DNA of 64,000 bases, taken from contig CM061109.1 of the NCBI GenBank assembly GCA_030770545.1, forward strand, positions 1,240,001 to 1,304,000, in the 5' to 3' direction. Source of the DNA: Macropodus opercularis. Lineage: Eukaryota > Chordata > Actinopteri > Anabantiformes > Osphronemidae. The notes under the pieces were generated by a model that was not told the DNA's origin, did not search any database, and saw nothing but the letters and a program-made list of their open reading frames with translations. Position numbers and translations under genes: made by a program. Shown one piece after another: positions 33,801 through 46,200 of the stretch; position 1 is the stretch's first letter, and every line of letters begins with the position of its first letter.

Positions 33801-36800
33801 ACACCGATTCACACCAAGGGCAGTGGAAGGACACTCTGCGGTGCCGCGGCACCCACCGGCTGCAGGTCTAATCTGGAAACCCGGCTGTCATCACTCAGTC
33901 TGGAGCTCTGAGGACCAGGGAGCAGAGGCATCGCATCACAACACAACCACAGTTCGCCACATCCCTCTGAAGCAGGTTAGGTTGACAGGACGACTAATGA
34001 TACGTGGCTTTAGTCTGGAGGTTAATGCTTCATCCGTTGGATCTAGAGGTTTGTTTCTCCCACAATCGCTTGTTGACCCTTTTTCAGTCGGTTAGCTCAG
34101 TTCATTAGCATTGCATGCTGCGCTGTACGGAACAGTGTCCGAGCAGGTGCATCTACGGTTAACGGATCTGTTTCCGATCTGCACACTCAATGTTCCGTCA
34201 TGGTCTAAATCTGGGCCAACTGAAGGTTGGTGTGATGTCATGCAGGTCAAATGGTGATTTTACTACTTTACACCGGTGTCAACAAACAAGTCTTCTAACA
34301 CTGAGCTGTTCGACAACAAAACAGCTCTACCAGGTTTTAAGCGCATACAACAGTTGGGCAGTAAGTGTGTGAGTGGATTACAGGGTCTGGCCTGGAGGAG
34401 CGAGTGATGAGCCTGCTTTCATCGCAGTCGCGAAACACCAAGAGCCATTAGTGATGAGAGGCAGCTTTCGTGTAACTTAAACGGAGCCGTCATGCAGTAG
34501 AACCAACCCCAGGTATCAATCCTTCTAGAACACACCACGCGGAGAGGTTTGCCTGAGCTACTAACCCAGCTGGACGCGACACTGCGATCGTCGTCATAAC
34601 CGTTCCTCTGCAAATAAAGAACAAGCGTGAAAAACCCTGCGACGGCCATTTGTGCAGTTTGAGCGTGTACTGTACATACATCTCTGTCTTTGTGCTTATG
34701 TTTCTTCTTTTTCTTTGACTTCTTATGTGATGAGGAGCTCTGAGAATGAATGAGGAGAGACAGATGAAAACCACAGAGAAAACCAAAAGCAGAATACGCG
34801 CATCTATCGAACACTCGGTTAAGAGCAACCTGTTAATGCGCCACAGGGCCAACTGCGGTTTAATCTGATTCAGAGGCTTCGTACACACGCTCTGAACGTT
34901 CTGGGTTTTTAACTGCTACCAAACTTAGAAACTTAAATTAGAAACTGGAAAACGCATGCACGTGCAAAATGGTTCAACCATGAAGAGACATAATCAGGCA
35001 TGTGAACTGTGAGATATCACAAATCTAGCGCAACCATTGCATTGATTATTATGAAGAGCTCTTTACACAGCAACTAGAACCGACTGCGCTTGGTTGGAAC
35101 AAAAATAAAGCAAAGACGATGTCTCCAGTCAGACTGACTGCAAAATGCTGATTATATGAAACTAATGAAATAACATCAAACTGTACGGTCAGAGACAGCA
35201 GAATTAACAACCACAGAAACCACGTGCATACACAATTTGTTTTTATGTTGTTAAACAATCCATTTTCATCAATCCTTTATAGGTGTTAAAAATGAATAAT
35301 ACTACTCCACCACAAGCCCTGATTGCTTAAAAATTCAGCAACGCCTACACTAACACCACCTTGTTGAGTTTGTCAAGGATGGAAACGCCGTCTCCAGGTC
35401 GTAAACAGTAACACAAGGGTCGTTTCAAGCGTAAAGGAAGGAACAACTGACACATATAAAGGTGTGGGACTTTTATCGCATGCGCTCCGGTACTGATACT
35501 GATACTGACCCTGACACTGCCCCGGCTTCCCACAGACATCCGCTCGTCATCGTCCGAGAGCTGTGTGAGAGAGGGAGAGATCAGAATGGATGGTTAGAGG
35601 TTTGAGACCGGACCTGAACAGAAGTTATATATTATTACTCTATTACTTTAAAATTAAGTCCATGTAGTCTAAGAATTCTATGTTATTTCAACATTTTCCA
35701 AGAGCTTGGACATTACAGAGGAAAAGTATGAGGTGGTGGAGACAGAGGCAGGGCTACAAACCGTGTGCATCCGTGAAGAACGTGAGTATCTCTCACTGTC
35801 CTCCTGGATTATGGGCGAAAGGGAGGAGGATGAAGAAGAAAAAGGATGAGGGGGTGTGAATGACAACATAAACCAAGCAGATAGACAGATAGAAGGTGAT
35901 AGCTGTCCAGTCCAAGATACTGCTGCTGTGTTGAGGTTGTTGGAATTTGACTAGTTGATTATCCAACAGTGCAGAACCAGTGGAGACTCTATGTCACTTT
36001 CTACAGGGTTCTCCACCCCTGCCTCACCCCAGTGTCCACTCATGTCTTTTCCTTTCAACAGTCTGGATTCTGCTGATGCCACGAGACCACACTGACCTAC
36101 GGAGACGTTTTTTTCAGGGGCAGTGACACCTGCTTCATCCAGATCTTTCCTGAAAGGACTCCTGCTCTAGCTCTTGTGTGTCTGGCTGGCTGATTGTAAG
36201 GTGATGCTCCAGAGGTGGTTATATTTAGTAGTTGAGAAATCAGCATGTAACTTGTGTCATTCCTCAGTTGCTCAACAATATTGTTGCAACAGTCTTGTCA
36301 TGAGGTGGTCGTGCGACAGCTTGGACGATGCGGACAGACATCTCACATGGCCTCCAATAGTCGTCACACACATACACACACACACACACTGCAGATATTA
36401 GATATTTCTCCTCTCTCTCAAAATGCGAAGGATGTGCATCAGGAACGGAAACACACCATGATTAGTCAAAGAATGCTCACACAAGTAACTAGGGTTGTAC
36501 ATTCATCACAGCAACTCCCATGCAGTCTCACTCCGGTGGGGCAGATGGTCATGCTGAGTCAAAGCCAAGTACACTAAGTGGATTATCATTAAAAGCCGAG
36601 CTTTGATTCATTATAATCAGTTATTTTCTAAGATGCCCAATAGGAATCTTCTGGAATCCAAACCTAGACTACACAAAACAAAACTAGTCAGGATGCAACA
36701 GCACACATGCACATATTTAGTACAAGCAAAATGTTGGTACACAGCACAAACTGTACTGTACCATCCACTGCTCAATATCTCCCCATTTGCTGTCAACAGG

Positions 36801-39223
36801 GTCATCTAGCTTGGTGTTCAAGCCATAGTATTTCTAGGAAGAGACAGGATGTCATAGCAAGAAGAAATACAGCAACGCGTTTCCCGTAAACTGAGGTGGA
36901 AGGGAGAAACATAAAACCTACCTTCTGAACCTGAAAGATCTACACACCAACGCCAAGGAGGGACAGAAGAAAAAGCCGGGAGGATATCAATCATGAAAAA
37001 CAGAAAAAAGCGTCTCAGAGAAGAACTGTAGCCGCAGTAAAACAGTGAGACCTCGCAAAAGAACAAAGCAACCAAGCAAAGACAGACATGTTCACTGGAG
37101 ATTTCAAAACCCATGAGACTAACATGATTTTAAGGCTGGTATCAGTGGCAAATGCTGTGCTGCAGTCAATCAAGTCCCGTGACTTTAGATCTGACTGTTC
37201 AGTGTGCAGCTCCTTTAGGTGAGCACTTCTTATTGGAAGACTAGATAAATCCCATTTAAATTGTCATTGATAATCACAATAATCCTACTACGCTGTCCAT
37301 TCAGGGCATAACTCAACATTTTGGAAAATACACTTATTCACAAATACAAACCTCATGACAGAACAGCAAACCTGTGAGTGAAAACCTGGATCCTAGCAGC
37401 AGAGCATGTTTATGCTTAATCATTAGAGAAGCTGACGCACAAATAAAAAGATTGTTTTCTTGTGCATAATTTCGAGGTTATGAACAAGCAACAAGGCGAG
37501 ACTCCACGTTCAAGATACTGGCCCCTTAAATCAAGTCAAACGTTCAAATCCAACACTGATGACATTAACCGCTATCGCAGTGTCATGATTATTTTGTCTC
37601 TTTGATTGGACAGTGAAACTGAGCAGAGACCGTTAAATCCAACGACCTCAGTCCGAACGCTGACCCCTCTATCCTCTCATTTCCGTCAACCTCTCCACAA
37701 GAGTTCAGTCTGAGGTCGTGTTAACAAGGATCCAACCCAGGCCTGCGACTCTCTTGGCTGGTGTGGATACTGTCAACTGTCTAATCTGTGCAAATGTTTG
37801 AGGAAGTGCCAAAAGAGAAGCCAATCGCAGTAAATTACTACATGAATAAAGTGCACATTTAAATCCTAGACGTTCCTTCTGCTATTCTTCTATTATTAGC
37901 ATCAAACAAGATAAACTAAATGTCAAAAGGCATGAAGAGGACATCCTCCACTGCTCTGCCAGTTACAGTATGTGTGTAAACTAGATAACGTGCTGCAGGA
38001 TGCACCTAAACACGGCTCAGTGTTTCAGAGCCTTCATGCAACAAGACCTGTGTAGCTACACTGTCCGTGTCACTGCATGCGAGACGGTTGCAGCGTGTCT
38101 GACCACGTCCATCCCTCATCCACCCCACCCCCGACTTTTTGATCCTACTAGTCTGTACTTTAATCCAGATTTTCTAGGACTGCTCCGCTTGTACTCTTGC
38201 CCAGCGTACAGATTGCCTGCTTTGCGGTTGTGGCTTTCAGAAATCAATTTGCGACTAACATCCACAGTAGAACCTTGTGCATTCATCAGACTGCAGCTTT
38301 TAATTTACAGGTTCTGTTGAGTGGAAAGGTCACGTCCTCAGACTGAATGACCTCCATTTGCCTTGTTGAGCCATTTTATCCTCGACACTTGGCTGTAGAG
38401 GTCAGATTTTACTGTACTATTCTGTCCTGCCATAAACGGTGAGACTATGACATTACAGCTCATCAGTGAGCTCCAAACTATCACTATATAAGATAATACA
38501 CAGTGAGCCTTAATAGTTACCAGTGTCATGCAGGAGAATCTGAATAAATCTATGAAATTTGACTATAAAGAAGACGATTAGTCTTAAAAACAAAACACTG
38601 TTTTCCATATTTAACAGCTGAAGAATGCTTCAATTCTATAATAGTAATAGTAATAACAACACAGCATAATGTGGCACAAAACAAAAGATCCAAAACAGAT
38701 TTTTGAGTGGAGGGATCTTCTACTATGTCTCATTACATGTCTGGACAACCAATTAGCAACGGAGCCTTGCCCGTCATAAGCCCATTCACCGAGTACGTTC
38801 CACAATCAGCTTATCCTTGAATTCATTCGATTCAACTCACCGAGCTCTCCTTATTGATCGGAGGGGTCGCTGGACGCCCAGTGAGGGCAGCCCTCAGCCC
38901 CCTCCCTGCCAGACGACGCCCGGCCGTCCTTCTGCGCTCAAGGTACCAGGAAAGGCTGCATCCCTCAGCGTTCAGCAGGGCACAAGATCACAGCAGGACG
39001 CAAGGCTGAAATCTCAGCTCCGAACTACTGACGCCACTACACGGCTGTCATTTGCTTCCATTCAGCCAATGGAAACCAGTCCAGTGGCCTGTCACTTCTT
39101 CATCATGTGGGAAAACAGTGACGTCCCTGTGAGTGCAGCTACCTATCGCTCATGTCGACAACAGCAGCTACTCTGCAGTCTGAACGCAACACGTTAAGCT
39201 ACTTTACTCCTTGGCTGGGTTTA

Positions 39224-39275
<52 letters not shown>

Positions 39276-42200
39276 GCACACCAGACTCAGCTTAACAATG
39301 AACGTTAATCCAGTGCGTATGACTGTGTGTGTGTGTGTGATGTGGATTACCGTCGTCTGACCTCACCACCCGTGTTTTGATTGCTAAATGACTGATTGAT
39401 GGCAAAGTTAATAATGGTTTGTTGTTTTGTTTTTAAAGCACAATGGCACCAAAGATATAAAAGAATTATAAATATCTGCTATGTAATTTGATATGATAGT
39501 TGCCAATGATCTTACTTTTAGTCTGGTTAATCTGTTTATCCGTTTTCCAAATATCGATACCTTGGTTGAACCATTACTAACGTACGCACTGCTTCCGTTT
39601 CTTCGAAGAGGCTGCTGCTCTTGTCTTCATGACACAAGCATATTTGGCTCGTGTTTACTTGGTATTGGATCGATACTGAAATCTGTGGTATCGCCCACCA
39701 CTCCATGCTTTACACTTTCTTCGCAAGATTATCTCACCATGAGATTTGAGAAGGTTCAAGTTGATTTTGGGCCATGGCCACATACCATTTCAGTTTGAGA
39801 AGCTGTCATACTTTGAGACATGCTCTTGACGCAGACATTAGAACATTTTTAGAGCCAGCGTTTAGAAAGGAGAGGCACGAGTTTGTGTGTATGGGATAAC
39901 TCCAGGCAAGAGAGATGCCCCCCAGCAAAGAGGCAGTAACCAGAGAGAAACTCAGTAAAACACAACTGACCTGGAGCCCAAACGCAGTAGAACCATATGA
40001 GAGTGTGCAATGAATAACTACTGTATTATGCTACAGTATGTGGGTAACTGGACCATTATAGTTACTACTAGTAACATCATTGCTATTGAAGGGCAGCTGT
40101 TCACTGTTAGCTCTGTTATTGCCAGAACCATACGACTAAGAGAAGAGTTACTCAGTTTAGGATTTAGGATTAGCTGGAAAAGATCCAGGAGTCATTAGTG
40201 AGTCTCTTTAATGATGTCTCATTGCTTTGGCTGACAGAATGTTACAGCTCACAGCAAATGGATACGTTTTAACATCGCAAAGTGCACTTTTCAATATTTC
40301 ACAAGTAACAGCAGAATATCACACGGTAGCACTGAAAAATGTGTGTGGTCCCTTTAAAACTGAAAAAATAATAATTCTCTCTACATGAATTTAAACCTTG
40401 TGTAAATCTAGACCGTATTTAACAATATTTGGGGAATTATGAGCATTACGTGTTGATCCTTTCTTCCGTTCTTAATAAATAATTGTAAATTGAAGTTGAT
40501 CCATAACTATTCTGTACATAAGCGTTTCCTCTTCCTTTCTGCACTTTCTATGAACGTCTAGTGCTCCTCCCTCCATTCAGACATCTGACCCACAACCCTG
40601 TGTCAAGAGCAGCAACGCTGAAAGGAAACGCTCCACGTCCTCCGATGTGCACACACGACCACCGTGTTATTTAGGGGACGCCTTACAAAGCATTTCAGCT
40701 TTTTTATTATGACGCTGCAACAATCCTGAGCTTTGCTAGTGTAGTGGAACACAGGTAGCGGACAGGTCCTTCACCGCTCCTTACCAGCGTTCTTCAATCA
40801 AACTAAACACTGGTTTCCCTCCCAGTGTGTGGGAGGGAAACCAGACCGTGTTTCTTATTTCCCCGGTGAGTGAGTACTTTGCTCCTGTACCTCTTTCTGT
40901 TGTCTTTCCAGCTCCTTCATACGGATCTCTCTGGCTTCTGCCCTGGCTGCCCTCTTCGCTGCCAGCCTGGCCTCCGCCTTGGGGTTGGATCAAGGAAAGA
41001 ATTGAAAACAAAGAAAAAGGGAGGTGAGACATCAGCTGATTTATTTGGGCTCACATCAAATTACACATTTATAAATGCAAGACACAGGTGTGACCACAGC
41101 ACAAGTGTTCCAGTCAAGTTCAAAGTGACTGTGAAAGTTTAAACTGAAAAAGTCGAATCACACACACAACAAAACTAAACAATGCATGTTTGTACAGTTG
41201 TATCCAATAATGCCACAATTCAATTCACAAATCACTAGACTGGATGGACGGAGAAGCAGCAGAGTCTATCAGCGTTGCGTTATAGTTCTGTGTTTGAAGC
41301 AGGGCCGCTGCTCCGCTCTGGGGTGAGAGCGCGGCCTTGTCCTTAAAAGGATGTCTCTCAGAGCGTGCACCGTAAGTGTGTAAGCATTTCCTTCCTCTGA
41401 CTTTGTGGTAGCCACTGTGTGATTGCACACGGTTTGCCTCTAGGCGGGACCACCACTCCTACTATTGCACTAATGTGTGTTTCCAGTGCCAGTCACTACA
41501 AGCCAGTAACAGGAAACTGGATTTGTTTGTTCCAAAGGAAGAACCTCTCTCACAGATTAATAAGAAACTATGTTGAAAAAACAAAACAGCATTTAACTGA
41601 TTCGTTGCGGTTTTACTTCTTCAAACTCATGCCTGTGGTTAGTCAAATAATGAAACACCAGTCATACTGCTCGCCACTCCTCTGTATGAATTTAAATCAG
41701 CCCAGTCCTCATGTTCACATGTTTGTTTTCAGTTAAGAATAACTGGAAATGAAAAGAACAGTGACACAGGTTCAGGCACAGAACGCGCTATACAAGTGCA
41801 GAACATTTACCGTGGTCTCAAACAGACAGAAAAGACAAACCAACAGGTGGTTAAATGTACTGTTCACTCATAGCATCTATGGGCTGCTCATGATTGTTGC
41901 AGTCCAGCACAATCACAATCACTGCACCACACCAAGTGAAAAGGTGAGGTCAGTGCAGCCTTTGTGCATTCAAGGCTCAACAGACGGACTGAGTTCAGGC
42001 CATCTTGCCTGAAGAAGCAGCCTCGTTGCTGCATCAGTCTAGTTTCTTTACCCTGCAGTAAAGTACAAACGTGCAGCATCTAAACCATTGCAGAAACTAA
42101 ATATGGCCTTTGAAGACCTTCATCAACGCCCCTGGTACTGTACCATACTCCCTCTAACAGCAAGCTTGAGGGAGAAGAGCGTTTGCACAGCTTCTCAGTT

Positions 42201-43206
42201 AATCATCAATCGTTTGACTCAGCTACACCGATGGGGCAAGAGCGAAAACAAACACCTCGCAGCTGTCGCATATTACTAAGAAACTGATATTTTTATTTAA
42301 GCATCTGACGAGTAGGGTATTTACTATTCTTGTCATATAGCATAAGCTGATGCTATAGATGCATGGGTGAAAACATTTAGTGTGAAAAAGTAAAACCCAG
42401 AACTGATGTGAGATGGACAAATTACCACAATGAGAAACTTTACTATTGTGCAGAATCCCAGGAAACAGTGATTATTACTGTACTGTATCACTCATCGGTC
42501 CCGTTGGAAACATTGTACAACCACTGTTTTACTGCTAGTATTCAAATACCAGTCATTTCAGATCTTAGCTCGTCTTGAATATAACCTGGACCCCTAATGT
42601 GAAATCTGCAGTCACATCCACCTGGAACGTTTGTGTGTTGAGCGTTTACGCTGAACATCCTACTGGAAGTGAAGCACATAACTAGGCCAGAATACAGAAT
42701 CACATCTTTTTGCGCTGTCCTTCACAGCTATTTATAATGACCTACATGGTCTCAGGTTCCATCTAGACTGTTCTAATTCAGCAGTATTTGCAAGGAACCA
42801 TCCCCTGGAGAACCAATGAGCTACTTCATGACCAAACTGAGCAGGATTTGTTACTTGGACGTAACCTGCCAACTGAAGTGGAGATTTTAAACTGTCCTCT
42901 TGTGTATGCAAACCACCGATGCGACAGCGGTGGACAGTTGCGTTGTCCTGGCTTCTCTCAATCTCATCCTGTTGCGTCTACAGACAATCTCTAAGGGCAT
43001 CAGAAGTAAATGCCAGCCTGGTCTGACTCTGGTCTCCAATGAGCTCAGTTCCCACGCCCCGGACGCCAGCGTTCAGCAGCAGAAATGCTATTTAATGACT
43101 TTCAGTGCTGACAGACCAGACAAAGAGAGCAAACAGACTGAGCTCATTTCTGACCATTTCAGGGTCAGTTTTCCTTTAAAATGGAGTGCGACCATTACAT
43201 GTCCTG

Positions 43207-43269
<63 letters not shown>

Positions 43270-46200
43270 GTTTGCTTATTAGGCAGCCGATGGGGATTGT
43301 GACCAAATGGAAAAAAAGGCTAGTTTCCTCTTTGCAAAAGGCGTAACTGTGTAGCCACAGAAATGAGTCGACCAAACCAACACAGACGGAGGCGTTTACA
43401 TGATTAATAGAAGTGTTCAGATCCATGTGGAAATGGCTGAGACTAAAAATAATGAGTTTTAATAGAATGATTGAACTTTAATGACTAATAAAAATCTAAT
43501 AAACTTCTTTTCATTATTTGACTCTACTGGAAACTAACATCAAAGTTTATGCTTAACTACAGAGGCTACACAATTGCAACTCAAAGTCCATTTTTAGCAA
43601 CTGAAATTGGACTTTTGATCAGTTGCCATGGGAACGGAAGCGCTCTAGCACCACATAGTACCAACACTAACAAGAACCAGCTAATAATACCTACGTATCG
43701 ATGTTAATTCAACAACATAACACCCGTTAAACACACTTCAGAACATTTTTGTCGGTTACGTAGAATCCCAGCTACGCACATTCAACTGGTCGTGGAAGTC
43801 CTGCACGTTCACATCTACGCTAGCGGACCTCAGGCTACGCCACAAACCCATGGAACAGCTGTGAAGCTCTAGGCCAGAATAAAGTAAACAGTATGTCCGT
43901 TCTGAAATAAAACCACAGAGGCAGCAGATTTTTATGGTCATTTCTCAGTCTGGGACTCAACCATGGAATTATTGCACTTCACCCTCAGTAGACCAGTAAA
44001 TAATGAAAAGTGAGAGATCCTCCACTATGCAAACAAACAAAAACATTCCACGACTCAAAACACTGCTAGTCTTGCTTGAACATGACATGTTCAAAACTGT
44101 GTATAACAATCATGACCTGTTCGGTGGATGTCCCACATGTTTCCAGTTGGTTACACTCTGTGGGGTCTTACAGCTCTCACTGTCTTGTACTAAAGCATGC
44201 TGGGAGTAAGCGAGACCTCAAAGGACGTTACATCATGTGCAACTTCAAGAGGCACTGGACTAACTTCACACAAACACTTTGCGATAATGGAGGATTCCCA
44301 TCACAGAGACAAAGCTCAAAAGCAGGTGCTAGAGATGCAGGTTAATCCGAGTCGTCCTTGATTAGTCCACGGTCTCATGTTGCACTTCTTCCAGGACCAC
44401 ATCATATATTCAGAAGCAAACTTAAGCTGCAGCCTTGATCGTAACAAGTCTCTGATAAGCAGATAGACCTGGAATCCCAAACATTTCAATAGTGACTCTG
44501 ATTCTTGATTTGGTGTCAGACTGGAAAAGTTATTTTCAAGCAGAGTAAAACTATTTTCTCATTAGTTTGGTGTCTGGTTATTTAAACCTGCCAACCAAGG
44601 TGACGCCTTTAAATGTCACGCTTTGAACCAAACACAAAACATATAAAGTTAACAATAACACAAAACACACACACAGACACACTATATGCAGTTAACCCTT
44701 GTGGGGGCTTGGAGGAGTCAAAACGACCTCACTGTAAACTAGGAGGCGCCAAAGCTCAAACACACACCAGGGTTGGATCAAACAGCCTTGGTGGGTGTTA
44801 CATCCAAGCAGTGAACACGTGTGGGTCTATGATGAACAAGTTCATCCAACCGTTCATCCAGATGAAGCGTGTTGTGATTTATAGTCTGTTTTATCCAACC
44901 CTTGTGTGGTTTTCGAGCTTTGAGCCCGTTTTCATTTTGACCCTTCGAAGGCTGCACCAGGGTTAAACAAAGACTATAGAGACATTTATGCAGTTAATGA
45001 AATAATAAAATTGGGCTTTTAGAGTAAATGAAAGCTGTCCCCAAGTTAGGATCCTAGCGAGAAAACATTTTTCAGTAACGGTGCTGCCTCAACTAGGGAC
45101 TGGAAATGACCCAAGACAAGCACATTCATGTTGACGTAAATCACACCATCATTTGAGAAGAGCTTTGCTCTTACAACAAATGTTGTGGTGAAATGAAGTG
45201 CATCAGTACATCACTGTGCCAATATGGAGTAATACCTGTACTGACTTCTGAGCCCCGCACCCTAGTGTTCCCACAGCTTTGGAGGAACATTCATCCATGG
45301 TGAATAAACAGGAAGGAGTTTGTGATAACAATCTGCGTCGGCACTGCACATTGTGATGTCATCAAAAGGAAGTCACCACACAGCCTCCTTTTAAGGAGAC
45401 ATGAGGAAGGCTGACCACGCCAAGATGAAGACGCACTCAAACACACGGATCCCAGAACGCACAGGTAATTACTAGAGCAGTGCTTTTACTTGACAGCATA
45501 ATTGTTGTTCAGTGGAAAACGCTGGGGGCTGTTTGATTTATCTAAACAGGAGTCAAAAAGTTTGACGTTCAGCTAAGCAGTGAAGCATTGACAGGTCTGA
45601 CTGTAAATATGAGACTCTACAACTGCAAACAGCTAGTAATGAAGTGGACTAAAAGCTCACCATCTTCTTCTGGAGTGGAGATCTAAAGGGGAGGAAAAGG
45701 TAACAAGTGCCGCAAAACTGCCACAATTCTACTCAACAAAACTGTAGAATTGCTATGTATTGATTTTGAATTCATTTTGTTCGTATGCACCACACACGTC
45801 AAACACCAGGTGAACAGTTGCACGTACCCCCAACACCAAGTAACGCTTTGATCTTTCATCGGTCCATGAAATCTAAAAATGTTTAGTGCAACAGCCAGAA
45901 CAAACACTTTAACTGGGCACGTCGCCTCATGATGAATTCGAATGATGTGTAGTAGTGTTGCCATGACGTAATTAAAGGTCAACCGCTGACCCACTCATCC
46001 ATATTTATGAAGCGTGCCGTCAGGTAAAGGTAACAGCACATACAGTTCCTCCAACTAAGTCTTCCATAAAGGGACTGTTTAATAACTCAGGCCTAATGTG
46101 AGGACTCACTGCTGCAATAATATCTCATTACGAGTCTCGTCCAGCTTGGAGCGTTACAGTACAGACGAACTGGTGACTGCTCAGAGTAGAGTACTGGCAC

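Noticed and set aside
34386..34435. Possible extra lrrfip1 Ser/Arg exon (LITRSSRP)
   Set aside because: The best donor and acceptor give 31 nt, which breaks the otherwise strict phase-0 pattern.
35345..35400. Possible lrrfip1 exon (SILDKLNK)
   Set aside because: A donor is possible, but there is no acceptor in phase and no match to LRRFIP1 or LRRFIP2.
38817..39197. GC-rich plus-strand frame and minus-strand donor in lrrfip1 intron 2
   Set aside because: No acceptor, start codon or protein similarity. It was kept only as a note in the intron description.
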